Shown: piece after piece, positions 7,786 to 15,492 of the stretch | Layout of the letters: the number at the start of each line of letters is the position of its first letter | Position numbering within the stretch: position 1 is the first letter of the stretch | Assembly (NCBI GenBank): GCA_017612755.1 | Contig: JAGAFH010000139.1 | Location: 1-23,402 of the forward strand | Source of the DNA: Clostridiales bacterium | GTDB lineage: Bacteria > Bacillota > Clostridia > Saccharofermentanales > Saccharofermentanaceae | Length of the DNA stretch: 23,402 bases | Direction: 5' to 3' | Program-made: the position numbers and the translations under genes | Notes under the pieces: model-generated | Told to the model about the DNA's origin: nothing | Database searches by the model: none | The model's input: only the letters and a program-made list of their open reading frames with translations

Positions 7786-8796
7786 TTATGTAAACTCCTT
7801 TTTCATTTTCAAAAGCATAGTGCAGCAGGCCGCTTCAAAGTTGACCCGCGCTTTTACGTCCCGGTTAAAGGCCGTGACCGCCTCGGATGCGTTATACATA
7901 TTCTTCAGGGTTATCCCCTTGTTCTCGGAAAGGAAGGCGCGCATCCGGTCCACCTTGTCCGTATTCCTGATCCCCTTTGTATCCATGGACGCCAGAAGGG
8001 ACGACAGATCTCCCAGGAACCACATCATAAGAAGAAGGATATCACTTATCCTGTCCTGCCTGCTGCTGAAGAACTCAAAGTCCTCGTACATAAGTCCCGC
8101 GTAATCCCTTTTGGGGATCTTCAACAGCAGCTCGAAAACTTCCTCCCTCTCGCTTATAAAGTCCTCATCTCCCATAAGGGTAAGTCCCTTGCCGGGGATC
8201 CCTGCGGAGAAGGATGAGAAAAACCGGAGCTTATCCTCAGGCAGATCTGCCTCATTATGTTTTGAGAGGATCTTAAAGATCTCCTCTTCAGTATATGGCC
8301 TCATCTTAAACTCCACCACTCTTGACATGATGGTGGGAAGGACCAGGGAAGCATCTGTACAGAGAAGTATAAACACCACGCCCCTGGGCGGCTCCTCCAG
8401 CACCTTCAGAAGAAGGTTCTGGTATTTAAGCTCAATATTCCCGATATTGATGATATAGACTTTCCTGTCTGCTATCTGGGATGCCATGGCCGTATCCGGG
8501 ATCAGATCCTCCCTGATAGTGGCTACGGATATGGACTTCTTTCCCTTATCGGTCTCGTACCGTCTTACGTCGGGATGGGTCCCGGCTTTAAAATAAACAC
8601 AGTTGTCACACTTTCCGCATCCGCCGCTCTTTGTGGGGTTTGAACACACCAGCGATCTCGCCAGTTCATCAGCGAAAAGATGCTTGCCCATACCTGCCGG
8701 AGCCGTGAAAAGAAAGGATTGGGCAACAGTCTGCCCTATGGTGGTACCGAGCCTTTCGCAGAGCTCTTCCTGACCTATAATATCGCCGAAAGACAT
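7786..8796 (-). CDS. holB: DNA polymerase III delta' subunit (clamp loader)
   Basis: The 336-residue AAA+ protein is the delta' part of the clamp loader that places the beta sliding clamp on DNA. Seen: N-terminal FGDIIGQEEL, a P-loop-like TAPAGMGKH where His39 replaces the usual Thr/Ser, a zinc-binding set C51, C60, C63 and C66, the segment QNLLLKVLEEPP typical of DnaX/delta', and a sensor-like SRVVEFKMRPYT. The altered P-loop fits delta', which often does not hydrolyse ATP. The ATG lies 22 bases inside the 3' end of tmk, with GAGGTG upstream, so expression is coupled. The C-terminal third is less conserved but of normal length. Confidence 0.94.
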   Translation of the reverse strand: MSFGDIIGQEELCERLGTTIGQTVAQSFLFTAPAGMGKHLFADELARSLVCSNPTKSGGCGKCDNCVYFKAGTHPDVRRYETDKGKKSISVATIREDLIPDTAMASQIADRKVYIINIGNIELKYQNLLLKVLEEPPRGVVFILLCTDASLVLPTIMSRVVEFKMRPYTEEEIFKILSKHNEADLPEDKLRFFSSFSAGIPGKGLTLMGDEDFISEREEVFELLLKIPKRDYAGLMYEDFEFFSSRQDRISDILLLMMWFLGDLSSLLASMDTKGIRNTDKVDRMRAFLSENKGITLKNMYNASEAVTAFNRDVKARVNFEAACCTMLLKMKKEFT

Positions 8797-9395
8797 GAGA
8801 TCACCTCATCTCCGATCTGCTCTACGCTTACGGAAGCGTCGATGGTCCTTATCCTGGGATGGGACTTGGCCCAGAGAAGATATCCGTCACGGACCTTTTC
8901 CTGGAAAGATGTTCCCATAGCCTCCAGCCTGTCCTCATCTTCTCCTCTCGCCTTCCTTCTCTCAAGAGCCTGCCGGGGCGTCAGGTCCAGAAGGAAAGTT
9001 ATATCAGGAGAACAGTCTTTAGCGGCTATATCGTTCAATGTCTCCACCAGCTCTGTCCCCAGGCCTCTGGCATATCCCTGATATGCGGCGGTGGAATCGT
9101 AGAATCTGTCGCAGATTACCATGGTGCCTGCCTCTAAAGCGGGAATGATCTTCTCCTCTACTATCTGGGCTCTGGCAGCCTCATAAAGCAGGAGTTCTGT
9201 CATGGAGACCATGGAGTCATTCTTCTTATCCAGAAGGATGGTCCTTATCTTCTCGCCTACCACTGTTCCCCCGGGTTCCCTTACGATCATGGTCTCGTAT
9301 CCCATGTCATTTAAGAACTTTTGGGCAATACCGATCTGGGTGCTCTTTCCGCACCCGTCGATACCTTCAAATGTAATGAATCTACCTTTTCTCAA
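8775..9395 (-). CDS. tmk: Thymidylate kinase
   Basis: Phosphorylates dTMP to dTDP with ATP in the cytosol. Motifs: P-loop FEGIDGCGKST, the substrate motif REPGGT, DRFYDSTAAYQGYARGL and the LID region around RRKARGEDEDRLE. A start at TTG (9395) gives 206 residues beginning RKGRFITFEG, the normal N-terminus. It lies 13 bases after the stop of the Asn-rich gene, with a GGGGA stretch upstream. A longer in-frame ATG at 9479 would add 28 residues unlike the family and overlap the preceding gene by 71 bases, so it is rejected. holB overlaps the 3' end. The start codon is the least certain point. Confidence 0.95.
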   Translation of the reverse strand: MRKGRFITFEGIDGCGKSTQIGIAQKFLNDMGYETMIVREPGGTVVGEKIRTILLDKKNDSMVSMTELLLYEAARAQIVEEKIIPALEAGTMVICDRFYDSTAAYQGYARGLGTELVETLNDIAAKDCSPDITFLLDLTPRQALERRKARGEDEDRLEAMGTSFQEKVRDGYLLWAKSHPRIRTIDASVSVEQIGDEVISCLSAIL

Positions 9396-9408
9396 AGACC
9401 GGTCCCCG

Positions 9409-9807
9409 TCATTCAAGTTTGATCGTATGGATCTCGGCAATATCGATCCAGATCTCTTTTTCAAGCCTGTCGTTCTCACGCTTGATATCTTCTATGGTCT
9501 CCTCGGCATGGATAGGCTTGGGAGCCTGATCCTGGTTTCTGGATCTGAAATCCTTCTTCTTGTCGCGGTTGTTGTAGCCGCCCTTCCTGTTACCAGAACG
9601 GTTAGGCTGCTGGTCCTTGGACTCTCCCTTGTTGCCGCGGGATCCCTGATCCTTGCCCTGGCGGTTCTCGCCGGAGTTCTTGTTATTGTTATTATTGTAC
9701 TTCTTGCCGTTATTGTAGTTATTGCGGCGCTTTCCGCGGTTGTAACCGCCGTTTCTGTTATTATTCTTACCGTTTCCTGATGAAACGTTATTGCTGTTTT
9801 CTGCCAT
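9409..9807 (-). CDS. Asn/Gly/Arg/Lys-rich disordered protein of unknown function
   Basis: Not recognised as a named family. From the ATG at 9807 (GGAGG five bases upstream; an earlier ATG at 9819 overlaps this site and is less likely) it encodes 132 residues. Residues ~1-98 are low-complexity, dominated by Asn, Gly, Arg, Lys and Gln, with runs such as KKYNNNNNKN and repeated N-R-G / R-N-x-G units. The last ~30 residues (EETIEDIKRENDRLEKEI...) look like a short amphipathic or coiled-coil helix. No signal peptide, no membrane segment. The basic RGG-like composition suggests RNA binding or condensate behaviour, which is inference. A promoter lies upstream, and tmk starts 13 bases downstream. The strong ribosome binding site and position argue that it is a real gene. 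Confidence 0.8.
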   Translation of the reverse strand: MAENSNNVSSGNGKNNNRNGGYNRGKRRNNYNNGKKYNNNNNKNSGENRQGKDQGSRGNKGESKDQQPNRSGNRKGGYNNRDKKKDFRSRNQDQAPKPIHAEETIEDIKRENDRLEKEIWIDIAEIHTIKLE

Positions 9808-9854
9808 GAAAACCTCCATTTATCTGTTTCCCCTCATCTGAGGCTGACCTGTTG

Positions 9855-9883
9855 ATTATATACCAACACTTACCCTTCTTCAA
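9855..9883 (-). promoter_or_regulatory. Predicted promoter of the Asn-rich gene-tmk-holB-ricT unit
   Basis: On the minus strand TTGAAG (9883-9878), 17 bases, and a perfect TATAAT (9860-9855). The -35 box lies inside the 3' end of folK and the -10 box just after its stop. It would separate the replication genes from the folate operon while still allowing read-through; no terminator was seen between them. Confidence 0.65.
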
Positions 9884-10346
9884 AACCGTCAAATTCCCCT
9901 ACGTAAGTAACGGTCTTATCTTCAGGTATAGGCCCGTCATATCCCGTCAGGTCCCTGTAGGGGTATAAGACAAAGGCTCTTTTATACATCCTGGGATGGG
10001 GGATCGTAAGTTTCGGATCATCGGATACCAGATCATCATAAGTCAGGATATCCAGATCTATGGTCCTGGGACCGTTTTTTATCTTCCTGACCCGCTTAAG
10101 ATCCTGCTCTATCAGGTTACACTTCCGAAGAAGCTCATAAGGGTCAAGGGATGTGGAGAGCTTAACGCATATGTTGAGAAAGTAAGGCTGGTCATCATAC
10201 CCTACAGGTTCAGTCTCATAGACCCCGGATACCTCTACATCTCCGATATCCTCATCCTCCGACAGGGCCCTGACAGCAGACCTCAGATTCCCCATCCGGT
10301 CTCCCATATTGCTCCCGAGAGATAAGACTGCCTTATGATCTTTCAA
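9870..10346 (-). CDS. folK: HPPK, 6-hydroxymethyl-7,8-dihydropterin pyrophosphokinase
   Basis: Transfers pyrophosphate from ATP to 6-hydroxymethyl-dihydropterin, the step before dihydropteroate synthase. The 158-residue protein has LSLGSNMGDRMGNL at the N-terminus, VYETEPVG, QPYFLNICVK and the signature GPRTIDLDILTYDD with the magnesium-binding aspartates. Length is normal for the single-domain enzyme. Its ATG overlaps the folB stop by four bases (ATGA), so the two are translationally coupled. It is the last gene of the fol operon; folC and folA are not in the window. Confidence 0.97.
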   Translation of the reverse strand: MKDHKAVLSLGSNMGDRMGNLRSAVRALSEDEDIGDVEVSGVYETEPVGYDDQPYFLNICVKLSTSLDPYELLRKCNLIEQDLKRVRKIKNGPRTIDLDILTYDDLVSDDPKLTIPHPRMYKRAFVLYPYRDLTGYDGPIPEDKTVTYVGEFDGFEEG

Positions 10347-10705
10347 TTCCTTCTCCTTCTGATCTCTGTCTCCACAGTCCTGAAATCCCCCTCGATGGGA
10401 GCGTCAGGCTTGGATACGGTTACGATTACTTCAAGGATCCGCTCGTCGAAGTCCAGCACGTCTCCTGCGATCACATATGCCAGATGTTCGATCAGGTCAA
10501 AATAAGATCCTTCCGTCCTCTCTTCTATCAGCTTATAGACTTTGGAATAATCCGCCGTATCCCTCAGATCATCGGTGAACTTTCCCTGTATCTCATCAAA
10601 TACCATCTCGCAGGAGATGATGAAGTACTGACCCTTATCCTTTTCCTCCTGAAGGCATCCGGTGTGGCCGAAGACCTTCATATCACAGATCCTGATCCTG
10701 TCCAT
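10343..10705 (-). CDS. folB: Dihydroneopterin aldolase
   Basis: Converts 7,8-dihydroneopterin to 6-hydroxymethyl-dihydropterin and glycolaldehyde. The 120-residue length is typical. Seen: GHTGCLQEEKDKGQYF with the conserved Glu, TADYSKVYKLIEE, the segment LIEHLAYVIA and KPDAPI, which holds the conserved lysine. The ATG is 14 bases after the folP stop, with GGAGG close upstream; the 3' end overlaps folK by four bases. This arrangement makes it the third gene of the folate unit. Confidence 0.96.
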   Translation of the reverse strand: MDRIRICDMKVFGHTGCLQEEKDKGQYFIISCEMVFDEIQGKFTDDLRDTADYSKVYKLIEERTEGSYFDLIEHLAYVIAGDVLDFDERILEVIVTVSKPDAPIEGDFRTVETEIRRRRN

Positions 10706-10719
10706 AGATCCTCCCTCCT

Positions 10720-11549
10720 TCAGATGCCCAGGGCAGTCTCATAGCCCAGGAGAACGTCTTTGGCCGCCCTGACATTGTGGACCCGGAGCATGGAAGCGCC
10801 CTTTGAGACACCGGCCAGGCCGAGACCTATGGATATATCATCCCGCTCCTCCGGCATTGTATCCCTGCCGGCGATATCTGCCGCCACTCTCTTCCTGGAG
10901 CAGGCCAGGAGCACCGGGAACCTTCCCCCGAAGGAAAGCCGGTCGAGAGATGCGATAAGTTCGATATCCTGGCTCCTTGATGTTCCGAATCCGATACCGG
11001 GATCAAGGATCAGGGCATCCTCCGGTATCCCCGCCGCCACGGCTCTGTCCACGCTTCCCGACAGTTCCCTTAAGGCCCTGTCGATTATATTTTCCCTGAG
11101 GCACTCCCCGTTTCTTCTGCAGTTGAACATAAGGACTGCCGCCGCTTCATTATTTGCCACTACGGAAGCCATATTGGGATCATACTGAAGGCCGTAGATA
11201 TCGTTTATGATGTGACATCCCGCATCAAGGGCTCCCTGGGCCACTTCAGACTTATATGTATCAACTGAAACGGTAACATCAAGATTCTCGGTTATGCCCT
11301 TTATGACCGGGATGATCCTGGAAAGCTCCTCGTCCACGCTGATCTCCGTGTAACCGGGCCTGGTGGATTCCCCGCCCACATCGATGATATCCGCGCCGTC
11401 ACGGACCATCTTCTCTGCGGCGAAAAGAGCATCGGAAGTCCTGAAGTTCCTGCCTCCGTCCGAAAGGAATCCGGGGTAACGTTAAGGATCCCCATGAGCA
11501 GGGTACCGTTTGAAGTATCCAGGCTTCTGCCTCTGCAGGATATGATCAT
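10720..11549 (-). pseudogene. folP: Dihydropteroate synthase folP, interrupted by a one-base frameshift
   Basis: DHPS joins p-aminobenzoate to the pterin pyrophosphate. The N-terminal part starts at ATG 11549, one base after the folE stop, and reads through LLMGILNVTPDSF; the frame then changes. The next frame continues with SDGGRNFRTSDALFAAEKM, then GADIIDVGGESTRPG, LDPGIGFG, ACSRKR and RVHNV, to 10720. Joining the two frames restores a complete family member of about 275 residues. The break lies at 11463-11465, where the minus strand has CCTTTCGG; a fourth T restores the frame. Everything else is intact, and the surrounding fol genes are whole. So this is either a homopolymer sequencing error or a recent mutation. 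An intact ORF restart exists at 11409 but would lack the MGILNVTPDSF pterin-binding strand. Confidence 0.88.
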
Positions 11550-11550
11550 A

Positions 11551-12171
11551 TTATGAGTTCCTCGGTCTGTTGATGAGAGCCAGGGCTTCGTTCCTGGTCC
11601 TTGCATCGGTCCTGCATCCGCCTCTCATGGCAGATGTGACAGTCTTGGAACCGGGCTTTCTTATGCCCCTCATGGTCATGCAGAGATGCTCCGCCTCGAT
11701 CACCACGCATACTGAAGAAGCATTAACGGACTCAATGATCTTGTCGGCGATCTCAGATGTGAGCCTCTCCTGAAGCTGGGGCTTTCTTGAGAGGGTATCC
11801 ACGATCCTGGCCACCTTTGAAAGTCCTAAGATCTTGCCGTCCCTGGGGATATAGACCACGTGAGCCTTTCCGTGAAAAGGAAGGAGATGGTGTTCGCACA
11901 TGGAATAGAAAGGGATGTCGCCTATAAGGATCATCTCGTCATTTCCGGTCTCAGTGAAGACCTTTACGTCCTTACTGATGTCCCGGTGAAGTCCCGAGAA
12001 TACCTCGGCATACATCCTGGCCACCCTCTGGGGGGTCTCCTGAAGGCCTTCCCTTTCAGGGTCCTCGCCGATAGCCTTAAGGATAGTCCTCACTGCATCT
12101 TCGATGGCGGGAAGATCCATATTCTCCCTGCTCTCCTGTGGTATATTCAGATCATTGTCATAATCGTACAT
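11551..12171 (-). CDS. folE: GTP cyclohydrolase I
   Basis: Opens folate synthesis by converting GTP to 7,8-dihydroneopterin triphosphate. The 206-residue protein has the family motifs [14 protein letters not shown], the zinc and active-site segment [36 protein letters not shown] and [11 protein letters not shown], ending with the usual GxFxxD-like region in the form [12 protein letters not shown]. The zinc ligands (Cys and His of CEHH, and Cys of HLCM) are present. The ATG is 21 bases after the stop of an AraC-type regulator with GGAAAGGAAG upstream; no promoter or terminator was seen in that gap. folP starts one base after its stop. Confidence 0.97.
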   Translation of the reverse strand: MYDYDNDLNIPQESRENMDLPAIEDAVRTILKAIGEDPEREGLQETPQRVARMYAEVFSGLHRDISKDVKVFTETGNDEMILIGDIPFYSMCEHHLLPFHGKAHVVYIPRDGKILGLSKVARIVDTLSRKPQLQERLTSEIADKIIESVNASSVCVVIEAEHLCMTMRGIRKPGSKTVTSAMRGGCRTDARTRNEALALINRPRNS

Positions 12172-12192
12172 CCTTATATCTTCCTTTCCTTA

Positions 12193-13107
12193 TCAGCCGA
12201 AATTATTGCCGTGTTTTTTCCTGTATTCCATAGGCGTCATGCCCTTCTGTTTCCTGAAGGCCACATTAAATCTCTGGGGACTGGAAAAACCGGCCTGAAG
12301 GGCGATGCCCGATACTTTTATCTCATTATTCTCAAGAAGCTCGCAGGCCTTGTCTATCCTCTTTTTCATCAGATAGGACATGGGGCTCATTCCGAACTCC
12401 TCCCTGAAGGCCCTGGTGAAATATCCCTGGCTCAGATATACATAGGAAGCGGCATTGGCAACGGTGATGCCCCTGTCGTAATTGGCGTCTATATAATCCC
12501 TGGCGATAAGCACCAGTTCCCTGGCCTTTCCGTTACGGACCCGAAGTGATTCCTCCCACTCCCTCTTCATGGCCCTGGACAAGGTGACCATAAGTTCCAC
12601 CGTAAGGATCCTCATCATCAGATCCTTGGATATCTCATCCCCGTTCTTCTCGTCTACGATCCGCTCCATTATGTTTCCGATGCTCTTCTTGTAGCTTCCG
12701 GATAAAAGGATAAAGGGGAGCATATCATCCATGGCTTCCTCGCCCTGGGCGAAATCCATAAAGCTCTCAAGGGACGGAAGTGCAAATCTCATATCTTCCC
12801 TCTCCCTGGAAAAACCGAACCTTAAGACGATGGTATCTGCTATATCGGAGATGACCCGTACTGAGTGGGCGGTATTAGGCCTGATTATCAAAGTGGAACC
12901 TTTTTCCACAGCCACCTTCCTGCCGCATATGGTGAACTCCACTTTTCCGTTTCTTAAGTAGAAAAGCTCATGGTTCGGGTGAACGCTGGAAGTGGCAGTA
13001 GGAGTCTTTTTCTCAAGTATATGCTCAAGTCCCTCGAAAACAGCGGGCATGGCCCCCTTGTCGTCACGGATACTCTCTTCTATGGCGGGAAGCAGGTTAT
13101 CAAACAT
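12193..13107 (-). CDS. AraC-family transcriptional regulator (cupin sensor)
   Basis: A 304-residue regulator. Residues ~35-110 form a cupin-like sensor (HPNHELFYLRNGKVEF ... STLIIRPNTAHSV) that in this family usually binds a sugar. The last ~100 residues hold two helix-turn-helix units: GITVANAASYVYLSQGYFTRAFREEFG and IKVSGIALQAGFSSPQRFNVAFRKQKG, ending MTPMEYRKKH, the AraC signature. ATG with GAGGAAGG about seven bases upstream, only 12 bases after the stop of the esterase-like gene, so both are one transcript. The fol genes follow at 21 bases. The ligand and targets cannot be read from sequence; the neighbouring esterase-like gene is the natural candidate target. Confidence 0.93.
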   Translation of the reverse strand: MFDNLLPAIEESIRDDKGAMPAVFEGLEHILEKKTPTATSSVHPNHELFYLRNGKVEFTICGRKVAVEKGSTLIIRPNTAHSVRVISDIADTIVLRFGFSREREDMRFALPSLESFMDFAQGEEAMDDMLPFILLSGSYKKSIGNIMERIVDEKNGDEISKDLMMRILTVELMVTLSRAMKREWEESLRVRNGKARELVLIARDYIDANYDRGITVANAASYVYLSQGYFTRAFREEFGMSPMSYLMKKRIDKACELLENNEIKVSGIALQAGFSSPQRFNVAFRKQKGMTPMEYRKKHGNNFG

Positions 13108-13119
13108 GGGTAGCCTTCC

Positions 13120-15378
13120 TCACTCGAACCTTATATTGTCGATATAGATCTCGCCGTTCCTGGCCGAGTCTTCGATCCTGAACTTGAGGCTTTCAAGGGA
13201 GATGGTGCCTTCCTTCTTGTAAGGGAAAACAAGGGTCTGCCAGACGAGCTGCTGCCTTATCTCGCCCTCTCCGAAATCCTCGATCTTTAAGATCTTCTTT
13301 CTGGTATCGGGATTAAAAACATCCACCAGAAGTCTCTTCTTGCCCTTGATCTCCAGAGGAGCCATAAGGGAAACGTATGAAAGCACAGGCTCAAACCCGT
13401 AAAGGGAATTTTCCGTCTCATATCTGATATGAAGGGATGCGGCTCCCTCGGTCTTGTTCATCTCATCGGCAGTGATGACGCCGTTGCCCTTAAAGGTCTT
13501 AAAGACCTTGAGTCTCTCGAAGTCATCTCCCTCTTTGGCGATACCGGTGAATTCCAGCTTGTCGCAGCTGGTGAAATAAAGATCCGGCGCATAGAAAGCG
13601 GGCTCCCTGTCAAACCTGAAGGGCATGACCGGAAGATCGGAAAGATTCTTAAATGTGGCATCGTGGGGGAAGGGCGAAAAACCGTAAGTTACACTGGTAG
13701 GCTCCGCGATCTCATCGCTCCACACCATGACACGGACACCGTGAAGGATCCTGGCGTTGGCAGGATAGAATATACGGTCCTCACCGCAGATGGCAAAACC
13801 CCGGAGCTCCGTCTCGCCTTCCGCAAGCCTTAAGCCGTCGCCTAAATTGTCGAACTGGAGTATAAGCTTGTTGCCTGCCCTCTCTACTCCAGAACACTCG
13901 GGGCAGGACTTGGGCATCTTGGGAGTCACGTGGATACCAAGGGCGCTGACCGCCAGCCTGACACCGAGAGTAAAGCTCTTTGTCTTGTCCGGCAGCAGCA
14001 GGTCGTGAAGGCTTATAAGTCCGCAGGGCATATTCAGCTTTCTGGTGAAAGCCGTAAGATTCTCGTTAAACTCGATGACCTTGTAAGGGAAATCGTAATC
14101 GATGGCCCCCGGGTGCATGGTAACAAAGAGCATGGAGGGCATCAGGGCATCGTCGTAAACTTCCTTGGGCTCGAAAACAGATGCCAGTGTGCCGATAAGG
14201 CCCATCAGCAGAAGATCATATCTTCCGAAAAGGCTCTCGTCCTTGCAGGGAGAGAAACACATGCCCCTGATGGACAGTCCCTTAAGGGCAGCAAGCTTTG
14301 CCCTGTAAAGGATGGAAGGACGGTAACGCATCTTGATATAAGATGAATCCTCCTGCTTCTTCTCGGTCTTGGTGATTATCTCTGAGAACATTCCGAAGTC
14401 CAGGTTCTTGGCAGAACCTGAAGACGTCTCTGAGACGATATTATTCTTCATGGAAGACTTGTCGGAATTGGGGAAATCAAGATCTGTGGAAACTTCCTTA
14501 ACCTCTTCCTCGGTCTTGGGGGCTCCCTCCATCTCCCTGACCTTCTCCTCCTTGGAGAGATCAAAATCGAAGAAACTCTTATCCCTCTCGATCTCTTCTT
14601 TAAGATCTTCGGTATTCCTCTTCTTCTCATCCTTCTTGAGCATGGCCCTATATCTTCCCTCATCGGTGGTAAGGCCCAGTTCCTCCAGATAATCCTTTAT
14701 GGCTACAGACTGCTCTATCATATCGTCGGAGATCCAGTTGAGGATAGTGGAATCCTCATAGGAAAGATCCACCACTCCGATGGGATACTTAACATGGTCT
14801 GCTACGGAATATGCAAAGGCAAATGCGGAAGATGATACTTCCGCCAGTTCCTTCGTATCTGTGACCTTGATCCAGGCTGCATCCTTAAAGTGGGTCTTGG
14901 GTTCAAATGCAATATCCTTCTCATCTGTCTCCAGTCCGTTTCTTGCTGGAGTGAAGAATCTCAGATGATTGATGGTCTGACGCTTCAGGGGCGCCGAGGG
15001 GGCATTGGCCTTCTTCATGGGGATGGACAGGAATTCCGATCCCAGGAAGATCCACACGTCGCCGCATCTGATGTCAGAGAAAGTGACCGTATTGGAGAAG
15101 CACTTGAAAACGAAAGTGTAGGCATCGGTGGAGGCCTTGTATGCAGGAATGTCGAAAACAAAATCTCCCTTTTCGGAGGTATTCGTCTCAAGACTTAAGA
15201 TAACTCCGTAATCGGTATCCAGCTTGGATACCCTTCGTCCGTCGGTGGGATCTTTCGAGATCTCCAGGGTGATAGTAACCGAAGGTGCCGCCTTTCCTCT
15301 GATCTGAAGGGGGACCTCCTGCTGGAAGACCGTTTTGTTATTGAGCCAGCTTGGCAAGATAATGGGATTGACCTGCAT
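13120..15378 (-). CDS. Degenerate sialate O-acetylesterase-like protein (probable pseudoenzyme) with C-terminal carbohydrate-binding-like domain
   Basis: A 752-residue protein built like SGNH sialate O-acetylesterases. Seen: an N-terminal sandwich (ILPSWLNNKTVFQQ, then PLQIRGKAAPSVTITLEI), the lead-in CGDVWIFLG (105-113), PIGVVDLSYEDSTILNW (199-215), and the C-terminal block of the family (LRGFAICGEDRIFYPANARI, then NLSDLPVMPFRFD). However, the nucleophile motif GQSNM reads GSEFL (113-117), the GGT block reads EDS (208-210), the WYQGESN block reads FSPCKDESL (375-383), and the HP dyad before GVRLA reads LP (462-463). Residues ~230-350 are a charged insertion likely to be disordered. Residues ~600-752 form a beta-rich domain ending YIDNIRF, like a carbohydrate-binding module. 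No signal peptide. Esterase activity is therefore doubtful; binding or sensing of a glycan in the cytosol is inference. Start ATG with AGAGGTG upstream; an AraC gene follows at 12 bases. Confidence 0.8.
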   Translation of the reverse strand: MQVNPIILPSWLNNKTVFQQEVPLQIRGKAAPSVTITLEISKDPTDGRRVSKLDTDYGVILSLETNTSEKGDFVFDIPAYKASTDAYTFVFKCFSNTVTFSDIRCGDVWIFLGSEFLSIPMKKANAPSAPLKRQTINHLRFFTPARNGLETDEKDIAFEPKTHFKDAAWIKVTDTKELAEVSSSAFAFAYSVADHVKYPIGVVDLSYEDSTILNWISDDMIEQSVAIKDYLEELGLTTDEGRYRAMLKKDEKKRNTEDLKEEIERDKSFFDFDLSKEEKVREMEGAPKTEEEVKEVSTDLDFPNSDKSSMKNNIVSETSSGSAKNLDFGMFSEIITKTEKKQEDSSYIKMRYRPSILYRAKLAALKGLSIRGMCFSPCKDESLFGRYDLLLMGLIGTLASVFEPKEVYDDALMPSMLFVTMHPGAIDYDFPYKVIEFNENLTAFTRKLNMPCGLISLHDLLLPDKTKSFTLGVRLAVSALGIHVTPKMPKSCPECSGVERAGNKLILQFDNLGDGLRLAEGETELRGFAICGEDRIFYPANARILHGVRVMVWSDEIAEPTSVTYGFSPFPHDATFKNLSDLPVMPFRFDREPAFYAPDLYFTSCDKLEFTGIAKEGDDFERLKVFKTFKGNGVITADEMNKTEGAASLHIRYETENSLYGFEPVLSYVSLMAPLEIKGKKRLLVDVFNPDTRKKILKIEDFGEGEIRQQLVWQTLVFPYKKEGTISLESLKFRIEDSARNGEIYIDNIRFE

Positions 15379-15392
15379 ACGTCACCTCTCTC

Positions 15393-15404
15393 GTTTTCGA
15401 AAAC
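15393..15404. promoter_or_regulatory. Perfect 12-base palindrome, candidate operator
   Basis: GTTTTCGAAAAC is identical to its reverse complement. It lies immediately downstream of the predicted -10 box of the esterase-like gene, at about +1 to +12 of its transcript and just before the ribosome binding site. A bound repressor there would block initiation. The CG-centred form resembles LacI-type operators in general shape; which protein binds is unknown. Confidence 0.5.
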
Positions 15405-15411
15405 ATTTTAT

Positions 15412-15440
15412 ATTATACATAAGAACGCGCGATTTTTCAC
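15412..15440 (-). promoter_or_regulatory. Predicted promoter of the esterase-like gene
   Basis: On the minus strand GTGAAA (15440-15435, 4 of 6 to TTGACA), 17 bases, and a perfect TATAAT (15417-15412). The start would be near 15405, at the edge of the palindrome. Weak -35 sequence fits a promoter that needs an activator, such as the divergent AraC protein. Confidence 0.6.
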
Positions 15441-15447
15441 GAATTAC

Positions 15448-15492
15448 TTGCATGGACAAAAATCTTGTGTTTATAATTGTATTGGACATAAT
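15448..15492 (+). promoter_or_regulatory. Possible promoter(s) of the divergent AraC gene
   Basis: Two overlapping candidates: TTGCAT (15448-15453), 18 bases, TATAAT (15472-15477); and TTGTGT (15465-15470), 16 bases, CATAAT (15487-15492). The first has the better -10 box. Both -35 boxes are weak, so the choice is open. The 152-base divergent region (15379-15530) holds nothing else recognisable besides the palindrome and the opposite promoter. Confidence 0.35.

Noticed and set aside
7267..8217. Long open frame (316 codons) on the plus strand
   Set aside because: It lies wholly opposite ricT and holB, which have firm family motifs; no ribosome binding site and no recognisable domain. It is a shadow of codon bias, as are 3284-4039 and 11860-12549.
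9396..9479. 28-residue N-terminal extension of thymidylate kinase from an ATG at 9479
   Set aside because: The added residues do not resemble the family, and the frame overlaps the Asn-rich gene by 71 bases. TTG at 9395 gives the normal N-terminus.
11455..11475. Programmed frameshift in folP
   Set aside because: The site (CCTTTCGG) is not a standard X-XXY-YYZ slippery heptamer, and no stimulating Shine-Dalgarno or hairpin was evident. folP genes are not known to use frameshifting. An error or mutation is simpler.
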